The notes beneath the pieces were generated by a model. That model saw only the letters and a list, made by a program, of their open reading frames with translations. It made no database searches and was not told the origin of the DNA. From NCBI GenBank assembly GCA_943736015.1, contig OX031061.1, positions 56,302,192 through 56,366,191 of the forward strand: DNA of 64,000 nucleotides, given 5' to 3'. This DNA is from Tridacna crocea. Its lineage: Eukaryota > Mollusca > Bivalvia > Cardiida > Cardiidae. How positions within the stretch are numbered: the stretch's first letter is position 1; every line of letters starts with the position of its first letter. This document shows, one piece after another, positions 35,598 through 47,703 of this stretch. The position numbers were made by a program, and so were the translations under genes.

Positions 35598-35826
35598 TTA
35601 ACCCTTTACTCCATAGATACTCATTTCTACGCATTGCTTGTAGGAGCCTTTGGAAAACATTGTGGCAAAAGGTGAAATTGCTCATGACGAGCAATTTCAC
35701 CTTTTGCCACAATGTTTTCTACACTATCAAAAGGTGTCATATACACATAAAAAACGGCTTCATCCTTGCTGTTATTTAGGGTTAATTAGAGATACCATAG
35801 AAATGCTATATGAGGTAAAGGGTTAA
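35598..35826 (+). mobile_element. TTAA palindrome sister family (B), complete
   Basis: Flank CTACGCATTGCTTGTAGG first, then CACCTTTTGCCAC arms around ATTGCTCATGACGAGCAAT; both TTAA intact. Confidence 0.9.
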
Positions 35827-35839
35827 AGAAAAGACATTT

Positions 35840-36320
35840 GACTCTTTTGAATAGGGATATCCCCCATCAAGCGACGCGACGTCAGCAAACCACTTTCTTG
35901 AGGGATCGAAATTGTCAAGTATAGCTTATTTCCTTGAAATTTCTAATTCAACAGTTACCAATAATTTTGCATAGATTTATATATTTTTCATCATTACAGA
36001 TTATATATAAACATGTGGTATCCAGTCGTTTCAAGACCCAGTCATTTCAAAACCTGCCAATTTTGACCCCAATTTTGATAATTCCGATACCCAATAAATT
36101 TTTTTTGCAAAAGATGGTCATTTCGACACCTGCTGATATTTCAGACTCCCTAAAATGAAGAAAAACTGGTCATTTGTTGTGCAGTGTTTGTTATGAAAAC
36201 TTATTCTTTCAGTATCAAAACTTGCCTTTGCCTATCTCTGTGTTAACGTGGTTATTTTGGCAGATGGGCAACTATATTGATTGGTACATGTATGTAGGTG
36301 AAAATTTATAAGCCAAGGTT
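35840..36320. other. Unassigned intergenic sequence
   Basis: No gene, hairpin or family member recognised; A/T-rich with short open frames only. Confidence 0.5.
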
Positions 36321-39245
36321 CAGGGTTTTCGCAAGGCTTTAAAAATTGTGGGTCATTGTGATCCCCTTCCTCATTAGTTTAGGGTCATTTCAATAACTTA
36401 GGGGGTCAAAATAAATGGATCACTTCATCATCAACCTCAACCACAATTTATAATGCATTTTACCTTTAAACTCCAAGACAGCAAAGTCGGTCAGTCATTT
36501 CTGATGGAAAAGTCGGTTTTACTTTTTGACAGACCAAACATTTTCTTCTGAATCGCTGCTTGATCGGCAGAAACAGACGATGGAAGAATGTTAGTTTTCT
36601 TCGTCATAACATTTTATTCCTCGAACAGCACAGACTGGTAATGTGTACTTTTTATCCCCCGCCGAAAGGCGGCGGGGGATATGGTAATAGTCTCCGTCCG
36701 TCCTTCCGTCCTACCGTCATTCCGTCCTTCCGTCCCACATTTTTGTCCGGAGCATATCTCCAAAATTATTTGAGATATCATCTTCAAACTTCACAAGTGG
36801 ATAGATCTCATTAAGGAGGTGTGCAGTGCACAAGAACCATAACTCTATCTTCAGTATTTTTGGAGTTATTGCCCTTTGTACACTTTTTCCTGGAATTTTT
36901 GTCCAGAGCATATCTCCAAAAGTATAAAAGCTAGGAACTTGAAACTTCACACACATACAGAACACATTGAGGAGAAGTGCAGTGCACAAGAACCATAACT
37001 CTATCTTCAGTATTTTTGGAGTTATTGCCCTTTGTACATTTTTACTTTGGATTTTGTCCGGAGCATATCTCCAAAAGTATAAAAGCTAGGAACTTGAAAC
37101 TTCACACATTTATAATACTCATTGAGGAGACGTGCAGTGCACAAGAACCATAACTCTGTCTTCCGTATTTTTGGAGTTATTGCCCTTTGTAAATTTTAAC
37201 TTTGGATTTTTGTCTGGAGCATATCTCCAAAGGTATAAAAGCTAGGAACTTGAAACTTGACACACATATAGAACTAATTGAGGAGAAGTGCAGTGCACAA
37301 CAACCATAACTCTGTCTTCAGTATTTTTGGAGTTATTGCCCTTTGTAAATTTTTACTTTGGATTTTTGTCCGGAGCATATCTCCAAAAGTATTAAAGCTA
37401 GGAACTTGAAACTTCACACATATATAGAACTCACTGAGGAGAAGTGCAGTGCACAAGAACCATAACTCTATCTTCAGTATTTTTGGGATTATTGCCCTTT
37501 GTAAATTTTTACTTTGGATTTTTGTTCGGAGCATATCTCCAAAAGTATAAAAGCTAGGAACTTGAAACTTAAGACACATATAGAACTCTTTAAGGAGAAG
37601 TGCAGTGCACAAGAACCATAACTCTATCTTCAGTATTTTTGGAGTTATTGCCCTTTGTCAATTGTTACTTTGGATTTTTATCTGGAGCATATCTCCAAAA
37701 GTATAAAAGCTAGGAACTTGAAACTTCACACATATATAGAACTCATTGAGGAGAAGTGCAGTGCTTAAGAACCATAACTCTATCTTCAGTATTTTTGGAG
37801 TTATTGCCCTTTGTAAATTTTTACTTAGGATTTTTGTCCGGAGCATATCTCCAAAAGTATAAAAGCAAGGAACTTGAAACTTCACACACATATAGAACTA
37901 ATTTAGGAGAAGTGCAATGCACAAGAACCATAACTCAATCTTCAGTATTTTTGGAGTTATTGCCCTTTGTAAATGTTTACTTTGGATTTTTGTTCGCACA
38001 TTTCTATTTAGATTCACAGGCTTTTTGTGACTGATTACCCGTTGATGAATTTATCCTGTTCTGGAACAAGTGCTAGTTTATTTTTCATACTTATTATCCC
38101 CCTGGTGGTGGGAGGGGATATGGTAATAGTCTCTGTCAGTCCCTCCTTCCGTCCCCAATTTTTATCCGGAAGATAACTTAACCAGTATTTCAGATACCAA
38201 CTTCAAACTTCGTAAGTGGATAGATCTCGTTAAGGAGGAGTGCAGTGTACATGAATGACAACTCTGTCCTTCAAATTTTTGGAGTTATTGCCCTTCGTTA
38301 TTTTTCAGGCTTAATTTTTTTTCTCTAGCACATAACTTGAAAATTGTTTCACATATCAACTTGAAAATTTGTATGTGTCTAGATTTCAATAAGGAGAAGT
38401 GCAGTGCAGAAGAATAATAACTCTAATTAACTTTCATAATTTTTGAGTTATTACCCCTTCTTATTTTTCAGGCTTAACTTTTGTCCAGAACATAATTGAA
38501 AAACTATTTCAGATATGAACATGTAACTTAATCAGTGGATGGATCTTACTGTGAGGAGTGCAGTGTACAAGAACGATAACTCTGGCAATATGATTTTTGA
38601 ATTATTGCCCTTTGTTATTTTTCAGGCTCAATTTTTGTCCAGGACATAACTCAAAATTTATTTCAGTTAATGACATGTTTCTTCATACGTGGATAGATTT
38701 TATTGTGGGGGACTGCATTGTACAAGAATGATAACTCTGCTTTTTATGATTTTTGAGTTATTATGTAATGAAATCCTGTGCCATGGAACAAGGGAGCTTA
38801 ATGTATAATTTTATCATGGACCAATAACAAAAAGGCCACATGTACATGCAAAACACAATACCTCTTATACATTTGTATCAAAAAAGGTCTTTTTCGGCGG
38901 GGGATATCATTTCAATGAAATTGCTTGTATATTTTGGAAGTCATATGAAATATGAAATACAGAGATCCCATCCAAGACTTTTGACTTGGCCCATATTTAC
39001 ACCACATGTCCAATATACTTTACAGCAATAATGCATAAACCAGTCATATTCTGGAAACCCGCTTTCATCTACATTAAAAATAAAATTAGCTGTGTAATAA
39101 AATTAACCATCTAAAATAAACCCTGTAGTTAAAAAAGAATGGTGTTTGTCTGACATTGAAGCCAGATCAGACTTGGATTTACGGCGCTTTGATCTTTTTA
39201 ATAGAATATAGATTTTGGAAAGTTGCATCACCAATGACACACTGT
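36321..39245 (+). mobile_element. 727-bp family copy 3, split by a tandem-array element
   Basis: The left part (36321 to about 36650) and right part (about 38925-39245) together match the 727-bp family in order. Between them sits the repeat element 36651-38904. The right terminus is missing or decayed. Confidence 0.7.
36651..38904 (+). repeat. Hairpin-ended element with 156-bp tandem array
   Basis: Opens TATCCCCCGCCGAAAGGCGG, a C/G hairpin, and ends CGGCGGGGGATA, inverted to the start. From about 36751 to 37999 eight units of 155-156 bp repeat GAGCATATCTCCAAAAGTAT...GTGCAGTGCACAAGAACC. A related second start at about 38098 (TATCCCCCTGG) opens four or so diverged units. Minus-strand open frames of 77-112 codons here arise because 156 is a multiple of three. 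Confidence 0.85.
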
Positions 39246-39438
39246 CTGCAACAGACAAGTCTAGTATTGTAGACCTGAAGCTCATTTGTACCAAATTTAC
39301 AGTTGTTGTCCGCAGATGCTTTCAATTTCGTGGGGGCCAAAATTTGTCAGCTGGTGATGGGTTATTGATTATGATAATCAGGTAATAAAAGACACAGGAT
39401 AATGTGGACTAGAGATTTGCTTTTAGGAAGACCCCTCC

Positions 39439-39530
39439 ATGGCCAGTATGAGGCTCTCATGGCTTCAAACTTGTTGCATTTTGAAAGTGAGCAGGCTAGA
39501 GGTTGTGGACAGAACGCTAAATCGTCGTAG
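39439..39530 (+). CDS. MRPL40: MRPL40 coding exon 1 (predicted)
   Basis: Starts MASMRLSWLQTCCILKVSRL in a CTCCATGG context and continues EVVDRTLNRR, ending with two bases (AG) before GTCTGT. AG plus the T that opens exon 2 gives serine, so the reading frame is continuous. The donor is weak and the leader cannot be checked by conservation. A second ATG lies three codons in. Confidence 0.6.
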
Positions 39531-42500
39531 GTCTGTATCGATCTGTGGCGATTAGTACTGCTCCTCATTGGATCTTTCTTATTTGTGCTAATCTGTACTT
39601 GTATTGTAGCAAACCGTAGTCTATCCATACTACAATCATCCTGATTTGTGTCGCTCCATATTAAACCTTGTCCAACTGTAACAATCCATATCTCTCCTGG
39701 AGCTTTTACCTTCATTTTGGCTGCAGATCGGTCGAACTCCGTACTCGCATTGTTGTGTATCTGTATTCGAACCATAGCGGACTACAGAATTTGACATTTC
39801 CGTAGTCATCCGTAAGCGATTAGAGCATAGCTCTTCCGTGTCGGTCTTCCGTGAATATGTGACCATGGCTAAAAGTGATAGGATTTGTCAGTTAAAGAAA
39901 ACAGGACATCATGGGTAAAGAACCAGCATTTCTCCTTCACCCATAATGTTTTCAAAAGGTTTCATTCTCAGGGTAGTTAAAATTCAGAATTTTTTGGTAA
40001 ATTATTAAACCAAACCATTTCACAAAAATGTTTTACAGGACCAGGATTCTACTTGTGTGTAACCATGGTTTCCATAATTCAGCAACCCTGGGGATACAGT
40101 CTACAGATCCTAACAAGTATGTGGCTCAGAATCACTCAAATGATAGTTGAATCTGATTTTATATTGTATTTAAAATTCATAATACTAAATACTATATGCT
40201 TACTAAGTTTTGAGTGTTGCTATTTATCTATTCTGAGATTTTCTGTCTTCCTCATTTAGCTGTATAGTTTCTGATAGTGGTTGACTGGTTTGCAAATATA
40301 ATGTAGACTTTATTGACAGCATTTGCAGATGATTAATGCGGCTCAAATCTTGGAATTTGTCTTTGAAATGGCATTTTCTCCCTTTTCCACAATACTTTCA
40401 AAAGCCACCTCCTGCCAGGGTAGTTAAAACTTGGGATTGTGTGGTAAATAGCTAACTCTTTACCAGACAACAAAATTAATGTCTGACAGGTCCAAGTTGA
40501 AAGCATTAAATTTTGCAGACAACAAATTGAAAGTGTCTTTATTTATGGAATTTGTCTCTGAAAGGGTAGAAAAAGTTTGTGGAAAAAGGAGAAAATGCTA
40601 GTTATGAGCATTTTCTCCTTTCCCACAAGGTTTTACAATTTTTAAGCCCTCCTTCCCAGGGTCGTGAATACAAGGGCTTGTTTGGTAAAGAGTTCAGACT
40701 GGTGTATTTCTAACACATTATGTAGATGAAATGTAAAGTGTGGCTTACAAGTTGGGATCCATCTTTGAAAGAATGTAAAACATTGCAGGACAGGAAGAAA
40801 ATGTGGGTTACCAGCATTTTCCAAAAGCTTTTACAGGGATAATGAAATATGAGGTTGTTTGATAAGGGGTATTACAGTCCCAGACATTACAGACATCATT
40901 ATTTAATCTTTGTAATTTTTTTCTTTCTGCATCATGAATTCATACTCTATGCTAGCATAAAAGCAAAATCACTGCCAGGAGAGCGATTTCAGTCCCTTCA
41001 AGGCCTCTAGTTTTGAATGATGGATTCATATTGTAGAGTATCATTTTGACAAATCAAATTAAGGTCACGGCATGCTTAGTCTCTGTGGCAGATACCTCAT
41101 CTTATTTCATGCTTTCCGGTAGGATATCAGAAATAGCAGTGAAAATATTTTTCGATCTTACACTGGTACCACCAGTGAAATACATAATTTCAAGTTATTG
41201 TTGCTTAGGTAAATTGGGTGTGTCTCACAACCAGATGGGAAATATGACGTCATTTACCTTGCATTTCTTACGCTTGACGTAATATTGTAATACGTTGCTA
41301 CGCAGGAGGGGTACACCATGGGGAATACCGGTAACGGAAAAGAGCTGCACTGGATTTTGATAAAGCTCCTCCTAGAAAGGGTTAAAAGTATGAAATAAAC
41401 AGAATATTTGTTTTTTTCAGTGAAAGATTGAAATTTATTTCATCCCATGAACACCATTGGTAATATTTTCACTCATGGCTGCACCACCTGTGAAAATATT
41501 ACCGATGGTGTTCACTTGATGAAATAAATTTCGATCTTTCACCGAAAAAAACAAATATCCTCTATATACCATACTTGGAATGGTATTTTTCAGTGTTTAG
41601 ATATGGATTTGTTCTGTGTTATTTTACTGTGATTGCGACACATATATTTGAGCCTTACAATTTACTGGTATATAAAAGAAAGAAAAGTATGTGCTTCAAA
41701 AGGATCAAAGTTTTATGCTTTTATTTCTCTTTTTGAACAGTATCAGAGTCACGCCTAGCCAGTTCAAGGTGTACAGACAGCTCGATAGTGCCAAAATAGA
41801 AAAAATTAAAACAAAGATTAGTAGAGAATTGCGCCGTCTGTCAAGGAGAGGAATCAGGGTCCTGAAGCCAGTAGATGAGAAGATGATATGGCCCAAATTT
41901 AAGAGAGAGATTAAAATGGGGTATGTTTATTATCACCTGCTGAAGTGGGGAGGGATATAGTTTTAGCATTGTCTGTCTGGAAGCTTCATGATAAAGCAAA
42001 GATCTCTTAGGCCTCGTAGACCAATAGGTCCAGAGTTCTATCCCTGGGAGCAGGTGTCAACTTTGGGATTTTCCATTGGCCCACACATTCGGCGCTAGTT
42101 CTTGTGTAGTTCCCAGGAAGCAGAATCCAGAGAGATTGGTATAAGTTCTAAGAACTTGTTTTTCAATCAATGTAAAATAAATATGTTTAACCCTTTACCA
42201 AACGACAAAAATTTAGACTAGTCCAATTTGAAAGCATTTGCAGTCTGCAAAATAATTGTTAACTCGAAGCTTTTTGCGTTGTGTGGTGTCAACAATTCTT
42301 TAAATATCTTCTTCCTAAACCGCATAGCCAATTAGAACCAAACCTGGCTGGAATGTTCCATTGGAGGTCCTCTTTAAATGTGGGTATTTAGATTTTTCGC
42401 ATCTCACCAAATTTAAAAAAAAAAACATGTATATCACTGAAATTTATATGGATAAACAATACAAATCATCAAAGAATCATGAAATTACAAAAAAAATAGA

Positions 42501-45500
42501 AATATTTTAATGTTGTTCCTTAAATGGCTTTGTAGCCTCTTAACTTATTACCTCACATTCCTGACTTTTTACGACCCTGTTAAAGAAGCCCTTTGTAAAC
42601 ATTGTGAGAAAAGGAGAAAATGCTGGTAACCAGCATTTTCTCTGTTTCCCACAATGTTTTAACCTTTCCCTAACCAAATTTTAAATTCTTTTCAGTCACA
42701 TTTATTTTGTTGTCTGCAAATGCTTTCAATATGGACTAGTCTAAAATTTTGTCTTGTGGTAACGAGTTAAGATATTTTTAGATTTCGTGCCTAAAATCAA
42801 AAAAGCATCGTGGGAAGGTCAAGTAACTGGCATGCGACTAATGTTGCTTAAAATTCAATGTGTAATCATTTTCCAGGTCTTCTTTGGACGCTATGTTTGA
42901 AGCTTTGTCTGTGTATTTCCGGTATGTACGAGTAAATGAGCAAGTTGTTCATGTAAAAACAGACTGTGTTTCCCATTGGTGTTGACCTGGGCCTAAGTAA
43001 ATCTTCTAATTTCTCTGATTATCTGATGGTTTTTGACTACTGGGGTTTTATGAATGAAAATTAAAAGGCTTTGGAAGTATTAGGATGATTTCAAGTTCAC
43101 CTGGGCATGAAGTGCTTAGGATGAGCGATTGTGATCGGTCACCGTCTGTTGTCCTTCCATCTGTCTGTCCGTTCACATTTCTTTGTTACACTATAGCATC
43201 TACAAATATTAACCAATCAGCACCAAACTTAATCAAAATATATATGACCATAAGATCTCGGATGAGTTCGAATATGGGTCTAATTTGACCATAACAACTG
43301 GAGTTATTTGCCCGTGAATTAGAAAAATTGCAAAATTTGACTTTGTTTACTCTCTAACATCTAAATATATTAGCTAATATTAAACAGATTTTGCCCTTGA
43401 TTAGAGTTCGATTTGGGTATAATCAGGCCATAACAATTGGAGTTATTTGCCCTTGAATTAGAAAAATTGCAATATTTGACTTTTTTAACTCCCTAGCATC
43501 TAAAATTATTAAAAAATAATCACCTAACTCGGTCAAAATATACATGACCATAAGGTGTCGAATGAGTGATTATTGGTCTATTCGGACCATAACAACTTGA
43601 GTTATTTGCCACTGAATTAGAAAAATTGCTATATTTGACTTAGTTTACACTCTAGCATCTACTAATATTAACCAGTCAACTTGATAGAAATATATATGCC
43701 CATAAGAACTCATGTGAGTTTGATTATGGGTCTGATCGGACCATAACAACTGGAGTTATTTGCCCTTGAATTGGGAAAATTGCTATATTTGACTTCGTTT
43801 ACACTCTAGCATCTACAAATATAAACCAATCAGTACCAAAATTGGTCAAAATATATATGACTATAAGATCTCAGATGAGTCTGATTATGAGTCTAATCGG
43901 ACCAGAACGACCTGAGTTATTTGCCCTTGAATTAGAAAGTTCTTTAGAATAGTTCTTTGTCTGGAGAATAACTTTGTCATTTCCCGTCCCATTGACTTGA
44001 CATTTGGCATTTGCGTTTCTAGCAATAATACGGAGTGCAATGTGAAAGAACCATAACTCTACCTTTTATTATCTATTAGTTATTTCCCTTTGAGTGTCAA
44101 AGCATATGGGTTTTAACTTCCTTGTTGTTCACCATTTCTGTACTTTTTGATAATTTTCTGAAATTTATACCAACTTTATATGCTAAATTCTGATTTGTCA
44201 AAAACATGGCTGTAGTGATGTATGTAGTAGTGCTGACAGATTTTGAAATCAATTTTTCAGTCGACCTTCTCAAAATTGCATGGCAGAGTAATGATTTTGT
44301 TTTTTAAAAATTTCAATACATGTACTTTAAAACAATAGGCTATGGTCCTCTCAAAATTCAGGTGAGCGATCCAGGACCCTCTTGTTTTTGTTGTAGCTAA
44401 GAAATTCAACATGATTATTCATGTATTTGATTGAGGGAATGTGTTGAAAAATTGTATTTGCTCTTTCAGAATTCGGGAAAGACATGATAAGGCAGTTTTG
44501 AACAGTGAAGAGCTAGAAACCGGAATTTTACTGGGGAAAGAATGGTCACGTGAAAAAAGACGTCAGGCAGACCATGAACAGAGAGTTATTGATAGAGTAA
44601 CAAAGTGTCAGGAAAGAGCCCTCAGAAAACTGAAGGAAGAATCGGAAGAACTTTACTTGAAAGCGATAGAGGTATACACACTAATGATTCTATACAGTAG
44701 ATTTAAGAAATAATCTTCTTTCTAGCGTAGTTTATGGTTCAATAAACCACAGTTGTGAGTTAAGCCCATTTTGGTTATTCAGTGCAGCTCATAATTCACA
44801 ATGTGATTTATTGAATGATAAACCACGTAAGAAAGAAGATTATTTCAATTCTACCATGATCAACTCTTAATCAAGGGAAAACATGTTTATACTTAGAGTG
44901 AGAACACTGAGGCACATTTTATTCCATGGAATAACTTACAGAATGACAGTCACTTCACTCTATATAGTATGAAGTCGGTGTACATAGAATATCATAGATT
45001 TTGCCACACCTTCGTTGCACTCTGTTTATTGTTCGGAATTCATGTGTCATGTTACAATACTTATTACACCCCCACTGATTTTGTAGGGTATATAGAAGTC
45101 ACTGTGTCATTCTGTCAGTCGGCTGGTTTGTAGCTTTTTTTGTCTGCTCTATTTCTCAATAACTATTGGTCAGGTTTTAGTCAAACTGTCAAAGGAGTTA
45201 TGGCCCTTTCATTTTTTTTTTTTTTTTTTTGTCCGCTGTATTTCTCAATAACCACCCTATGCTCATCTACATGAGGCCTTCATTATAAGATTCTAAATTA
45301 GGGATTTCATTTAGGGATGACCTCATATAAGATGCATGTAGACTTCAACTAACCATATGAATGCTAAAGTTGTGATTATGCAGCTGGAAATATGCCACAC
45401 TGATATTATGATCTATCGTCAGAATTGCATCATTCCAAATTAATCACCTGTATCTTAGCTGATCGTACATTGATTCAAGCAATTTCACCTTTTGCCACAA

Positions 45501-47366
45501 TGTTTTCTACACTATCAATATATACACATAAGAAACAGCTTCATCCTTGCTGCTATTTAGGGTCAGTTAGAGATACCATAGAAATGCCTTATGGGGTAAA
45601 GGGTTAACTTTTATTTCAAACATCTTCTCAGGAACTACCCATCCTAATTTGATGAAACTTCACAAAAATTATCCTGTCATGGTCCTCTTTAGAATTTCAT
45701 GAAAGAATTTGATTCCTTAAAAAACTCTGGATGCCATGGCAACAAAACTGAAAAAAAAAAAAAAAAAATTAAGAAATCTTCTTCTCTCATACCACAAGGC
45801 CCAGGGGTACTGTATTTGCCATGTGGTTTCATCTAATGGACCCTTAATTTCATTTCATATTGTAGGCCTGGGGCCAAAATTGGTTCCATTCCAGGGATCA
45901 CAAATTTTACTTTCAAACTTGGTCAGAATGTTTGTTTTGGTGATATCTCAAAAGAGGTTGATAATAGGTAATGTCAGATCAAAAACTGGGTCACTTTCCC
46001 AAATCGTAGAAAAACTTTTTGTTTGCTCAAGAGGCCATATTTGCAGTCCAATACTCATGAAACTTGGTAAGAATGTTTGACTTAGTGATATTTCAAAGTG
46101 TTTGATAATGGGTAATGTCTGATCAAGAAGTAGGTCACTAGGTCAAATCTCAGAAAGACTTTGTGTATGCTCTAGAGGCCACATTTTTAGTCCAAAACTC
46201 TTGAAAGTTGGTCAGAATGTTTGTCTTGATACATGTAATACCTAGAAACAGTTTGAAAATTGGTAGTTTTGGATCAAAAACTAGGTCACTTGGTTAACTC
46301 TTTGAAAAGAGGCCTCATGTGAAATGCAATACTCATGAAACTTGGTCAGAATGTTTATCTTGCATTAATTTGCAAGTGGGTTTGGGATAATAACTCACGA
46401 AAATCTTAGTAGAATGTTTGTCATAATATTTTGAAAAGGATTGAAAATGGGTCATGTTTGGTCAAAAGACTCAGGGGGCCATCATGGCCCTCTTATTAAC
46501 ATTTTAACTTCTGCGTCATGGGCCTCTTGTCTTTTTGCATCATGAATTCATAATATAGCATAAAAGCAAATCAATGCCAATAGATCGGTTTCAAGCCCTT
46601 CAGGGCCTCTAAGTCAACCGTTTGAGATAGAAGTTTAACAGTTTGTTGTCTGCAAATGCTTTCAATTCAGAGAAGGCTATAAATTTGTCATTTTGTTAAC
46701 CCTTTACCAAAGAATCATGAGTTTTCATGACCCAGAGAAAGAGTCCTCTGAAAATATTGTGAGAATATAAGAAAATGCTGGTAGCAAGCAAAGTATTCTT
46801 TTTCAACAATGTTTACTACCCATCACATCACAAGTTTCTATTTTTGAGTCACATTAATTTTGTACTCTGCAAATGCTTCCAATTTGGACTTGTGTAAAAT
46901 TATCTTGTTTGATGTAGAGTAAGACTAAACACTTTACCAAACGACAAAATTTTAGACTGGTCTAAATTGAAAGCATTTGCAGTCGACAAAAGTACTTTGA
47001 CTCAAAAATAGAAATTTGTTTTAGGAAAGGCAGCATTTTCTCCTTTTCCCTCAATGTTTTAAAAGGTCTCTTTCTCAGGGTCGTAAAAAGTCGGGATTGT
47101 GTGGTAAAGAATTAATGTAAATAATCCGTCAGAAGTCCTTCTGTTTGAAAAGGGAAACTCTGTCTATCTTTATTTTTCAGCTGGATGGTTCTCTGCTTCA
47201 ATACAAGTCAAAAGGACCTGTGGAGACTCCTCCAAAAGAAAACTATTATGCTCAGGATGGACAGTATGCAGACAGAACTGAATATTTTACAAAAGAAAAA
47301 TTCTACAACGTAGATCCTAAAGTCCAAGAACAATATAGACAAGAAATGAGAAAAAAGGCACAGTGA
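39439..47366 (+). CDS. MRPL40: Mitochondrial large ribosomal subunit protein mL40 (4 exons)
   Basis: The product is a structural protein of the mitochondrial ribosome large subunit, made in the cytosol and imported. Exons are 39439-39530, 41741-41920, 44470-44671 and 47181-47366, phases agree, and the predicted length is 219 residues against about 206 in human. Family evidence is the basic helical segment KIKTKISRELRRLSRRGIRV with LKPVDE, the RREK/ADHEQ helix, EESEELYLKAIE (human LESPKLHAEAIK), and the tail GPVETPPKENYYAQDGQYAD (human [20 protein letters not shown]). The first exon encodes a basic, acid-poor leader suited to mitochondrial targeting and was placed by phase. Introns carry inverted-repeat transposons and other repeats. 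Confidence 0.88.
40310..40454 (+). mobile_element. TTAA palindrome family (A), one arm deleted, first of a pair
   Basis: CAGCATTTGCAGATG flank joins TGGCATTTTCTCCC directly, so the left arm is gone. The right site CTAA is shared with the next copy. Confidence 0.7.
40451..40695 (+). mobile_element. TTAA palindrome family (A), second of a pair
   Basis: Slightly long copy with centre AATGCTAGTTATGAGCATT; right site altered to TTCA. Confidence 0.8.
41404..41558. repeat. Large hairpin with about 70-bp arms
   Basis: ATATTTGTTTTTTTC... through GGTAATATTTTCAC is followed by a loop of about 16 bp and the inverted partner GTGAAAATATTACC... to ACAAATAT. Probably a foldback element in MRPL40 intron 1, 183 bp before exon 2. 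Confidence 0.85.
41741..41920 (+). CDS. MRPL40: MRPL40 coding exon 2
   Basis: Encodes IRVTPSQFKVYRQLDSAKIE through LKPVDEKMIWPKFKREIKM, between TTTTGAACAG and GTATGT. Very basic, as expected for an rRNA-contacting region. Confidence 0.88.
42188..42275 (+). mobile_element. TTAA palindrome family (A), left flank fragment
   Basis: TTTAACCCTTTACCAAACG followed by GAAAGCATTTGCAG, then other repeat sequence; no palindrome. Confidence 0.65.
42540..42770 (-). mobile_element. TTAA palindrome family (A), complete
   Basis: Both TTAA intact. Lies in MRPL40 intron 2. Confidence 0.88.
43085..44385 (+). repeat. CACCTGGGC-type element with about 150-bp units
   Basis: Starts TTCACCTGGGCATGAAGTGC, ends TTCAGGTGAGCGATCCAGG. 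Five units contain GGAGTTATTTGCC and CTCTAGCATCTA. It fills much of MRPL40 intron 2. Confidence 0.78.
44470..44671 (+). CDS. MRPL40: MRPL40 coding exon 3
   Basis: Encodes a charged helical segment from IRERHDKAVLNSEELETGIL to EESEELYLKAIE. CTCTTTCAG acceptor and GTATAC donor; 67 codons plus one base. Confidence 0.9.
44700..44852. repeat. Hairpin element with about 60-bp arms
   Basis: AGAAATAATCTTCTTTCT and its inverted partner AGAAAGAAGATTATTTC border inner inverted GGTTTAT/ATAAACC blocks. Lies 29 bp after MRPL40 exon 3. Confidence 0.75.
45060..45260 (+). repeat. Hairpin-start type repeat fragment
   Basis: TTATTACACCCCCACTG then CTGTCAGTCGGCTGG and TTTCTCAATAAC repeats. In MRPL40 intron 3. 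Confidence 0.5.
45475..45607 (+). mobile_element. TTAA palindrome sister family (B), right half only
   Basis: Starts at the centre (AAGCAATTTCACC) and ends at TTAA 45604-45607. In MRPL40 intron 3. Confidence 0.78.
45620..46510 (+). repeat. Diverged array of CACCTGAGC/ATGTGGCC-type units
   Basis: Units with AACTTGGTCAGAATGTTTG and AGAGGCCACATTT; ends with GGGCCATCATGGCCCTCTT, the usual terminal hairpin. In MRPL40 intron 3. Confidence 0.72.
46696..46925 (-). mobile_element. TTAA palindrome family (A), decayed
   Basis: Left TTAA shared with a right-flank remnant at 46640-46699 (TTGTCTGCAAATGCTTTC). Arms much diverged. Confidence 0.72.
46926..47115 (+). mobile_element. TTAA palindrome family (A), one arm deleted
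   Basis: GGAAAGGCAGCATTTTCTCC shows the left arm missing while both flanks remain; it ends 65 bp before MRPL40 exon 4. Confidence 0.8.
47181..47366 (+). CDS. MRPL40: MRPL40 coding exon 4 with stop
   Basis: Begins LDGSLLQYKSKGPVETPPKE and ends EQYRQEMRKKAQ then TGA at 47364-47366. The tail extends somewhat past the human C-terminus. Confidence 0.92.
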   Translation: MDGSLLQYKSKGPVETPPKENYYAQDGQYADRTEYFTKEKFYNVDPKVQEQYRQEMRKKAQ

Positions 47367-47449
47367 AATTTGTGGTTGAACTCAGATTTTTCTTATTGTG
47401 GCAGATTGAGCTCTAACCATTTATAGTACTGTCTGTTTTTAGTAACACT

Positions 47450-47455
47450 ATTAAA
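47450..47455 (+). promoter_or_regulatory. Candidate polyadenylation signal of MRPL40
   Basis: ATTAAA, the commonest variant of AATAAA, lies 84 bp after the MRPL40 stop codon. The cleavage site itself cannot be seen. Confidence 0.45.
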
Positions 47456-47473
47456 GTCTACCCAATAACAAGT

Positions 47474-47703
47474 TAAATGTGTACCAAATGACTTAAAGTT
47501 TTTAATAATTTGTCCTAATTGAAAGCAGTTACAGATGACAAGTTAAAATACCTCTAATTATGATTTCTATCTTTAAAAGTGCAGAATTGACTTTGTGGGA
47601 AAAAGCAACAATGCTGGTTACCAGCAGTTTCTCCTTATCCAAGGATGTTTTAAGTCTTATCTCTCAGGGTAGTTTTAGCTTTAAAATGTGTGGTAAAGGG
47701 TAA
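47474..47703 (+). mobile_element. TTAA palindrome family (A), decayed
   Basis: Centre AATGCTGGTTACCAGCAGT with diverged arms; lies just beyond the MRPL40 polyadenylation signal. Confidence 0.72.

Noticed and set aside
37274-38034. Open frames of 77-112 codons on both strands
   Set aside because: They follow the 156-bp tandem array, whose period is a multiple of three; the peptides repeat with each unit.
42000-42060. Second tRNA-like sequence (GAGTTCTATCCCTGG)
   Set aside because: Only a B-box-like match; no A box at the right distance.
45728-46080. 114-codon frame MATKLKKKKKKLRN
   Set aside because: Starts in a poly-A run and continues through repeat units; not a gene.
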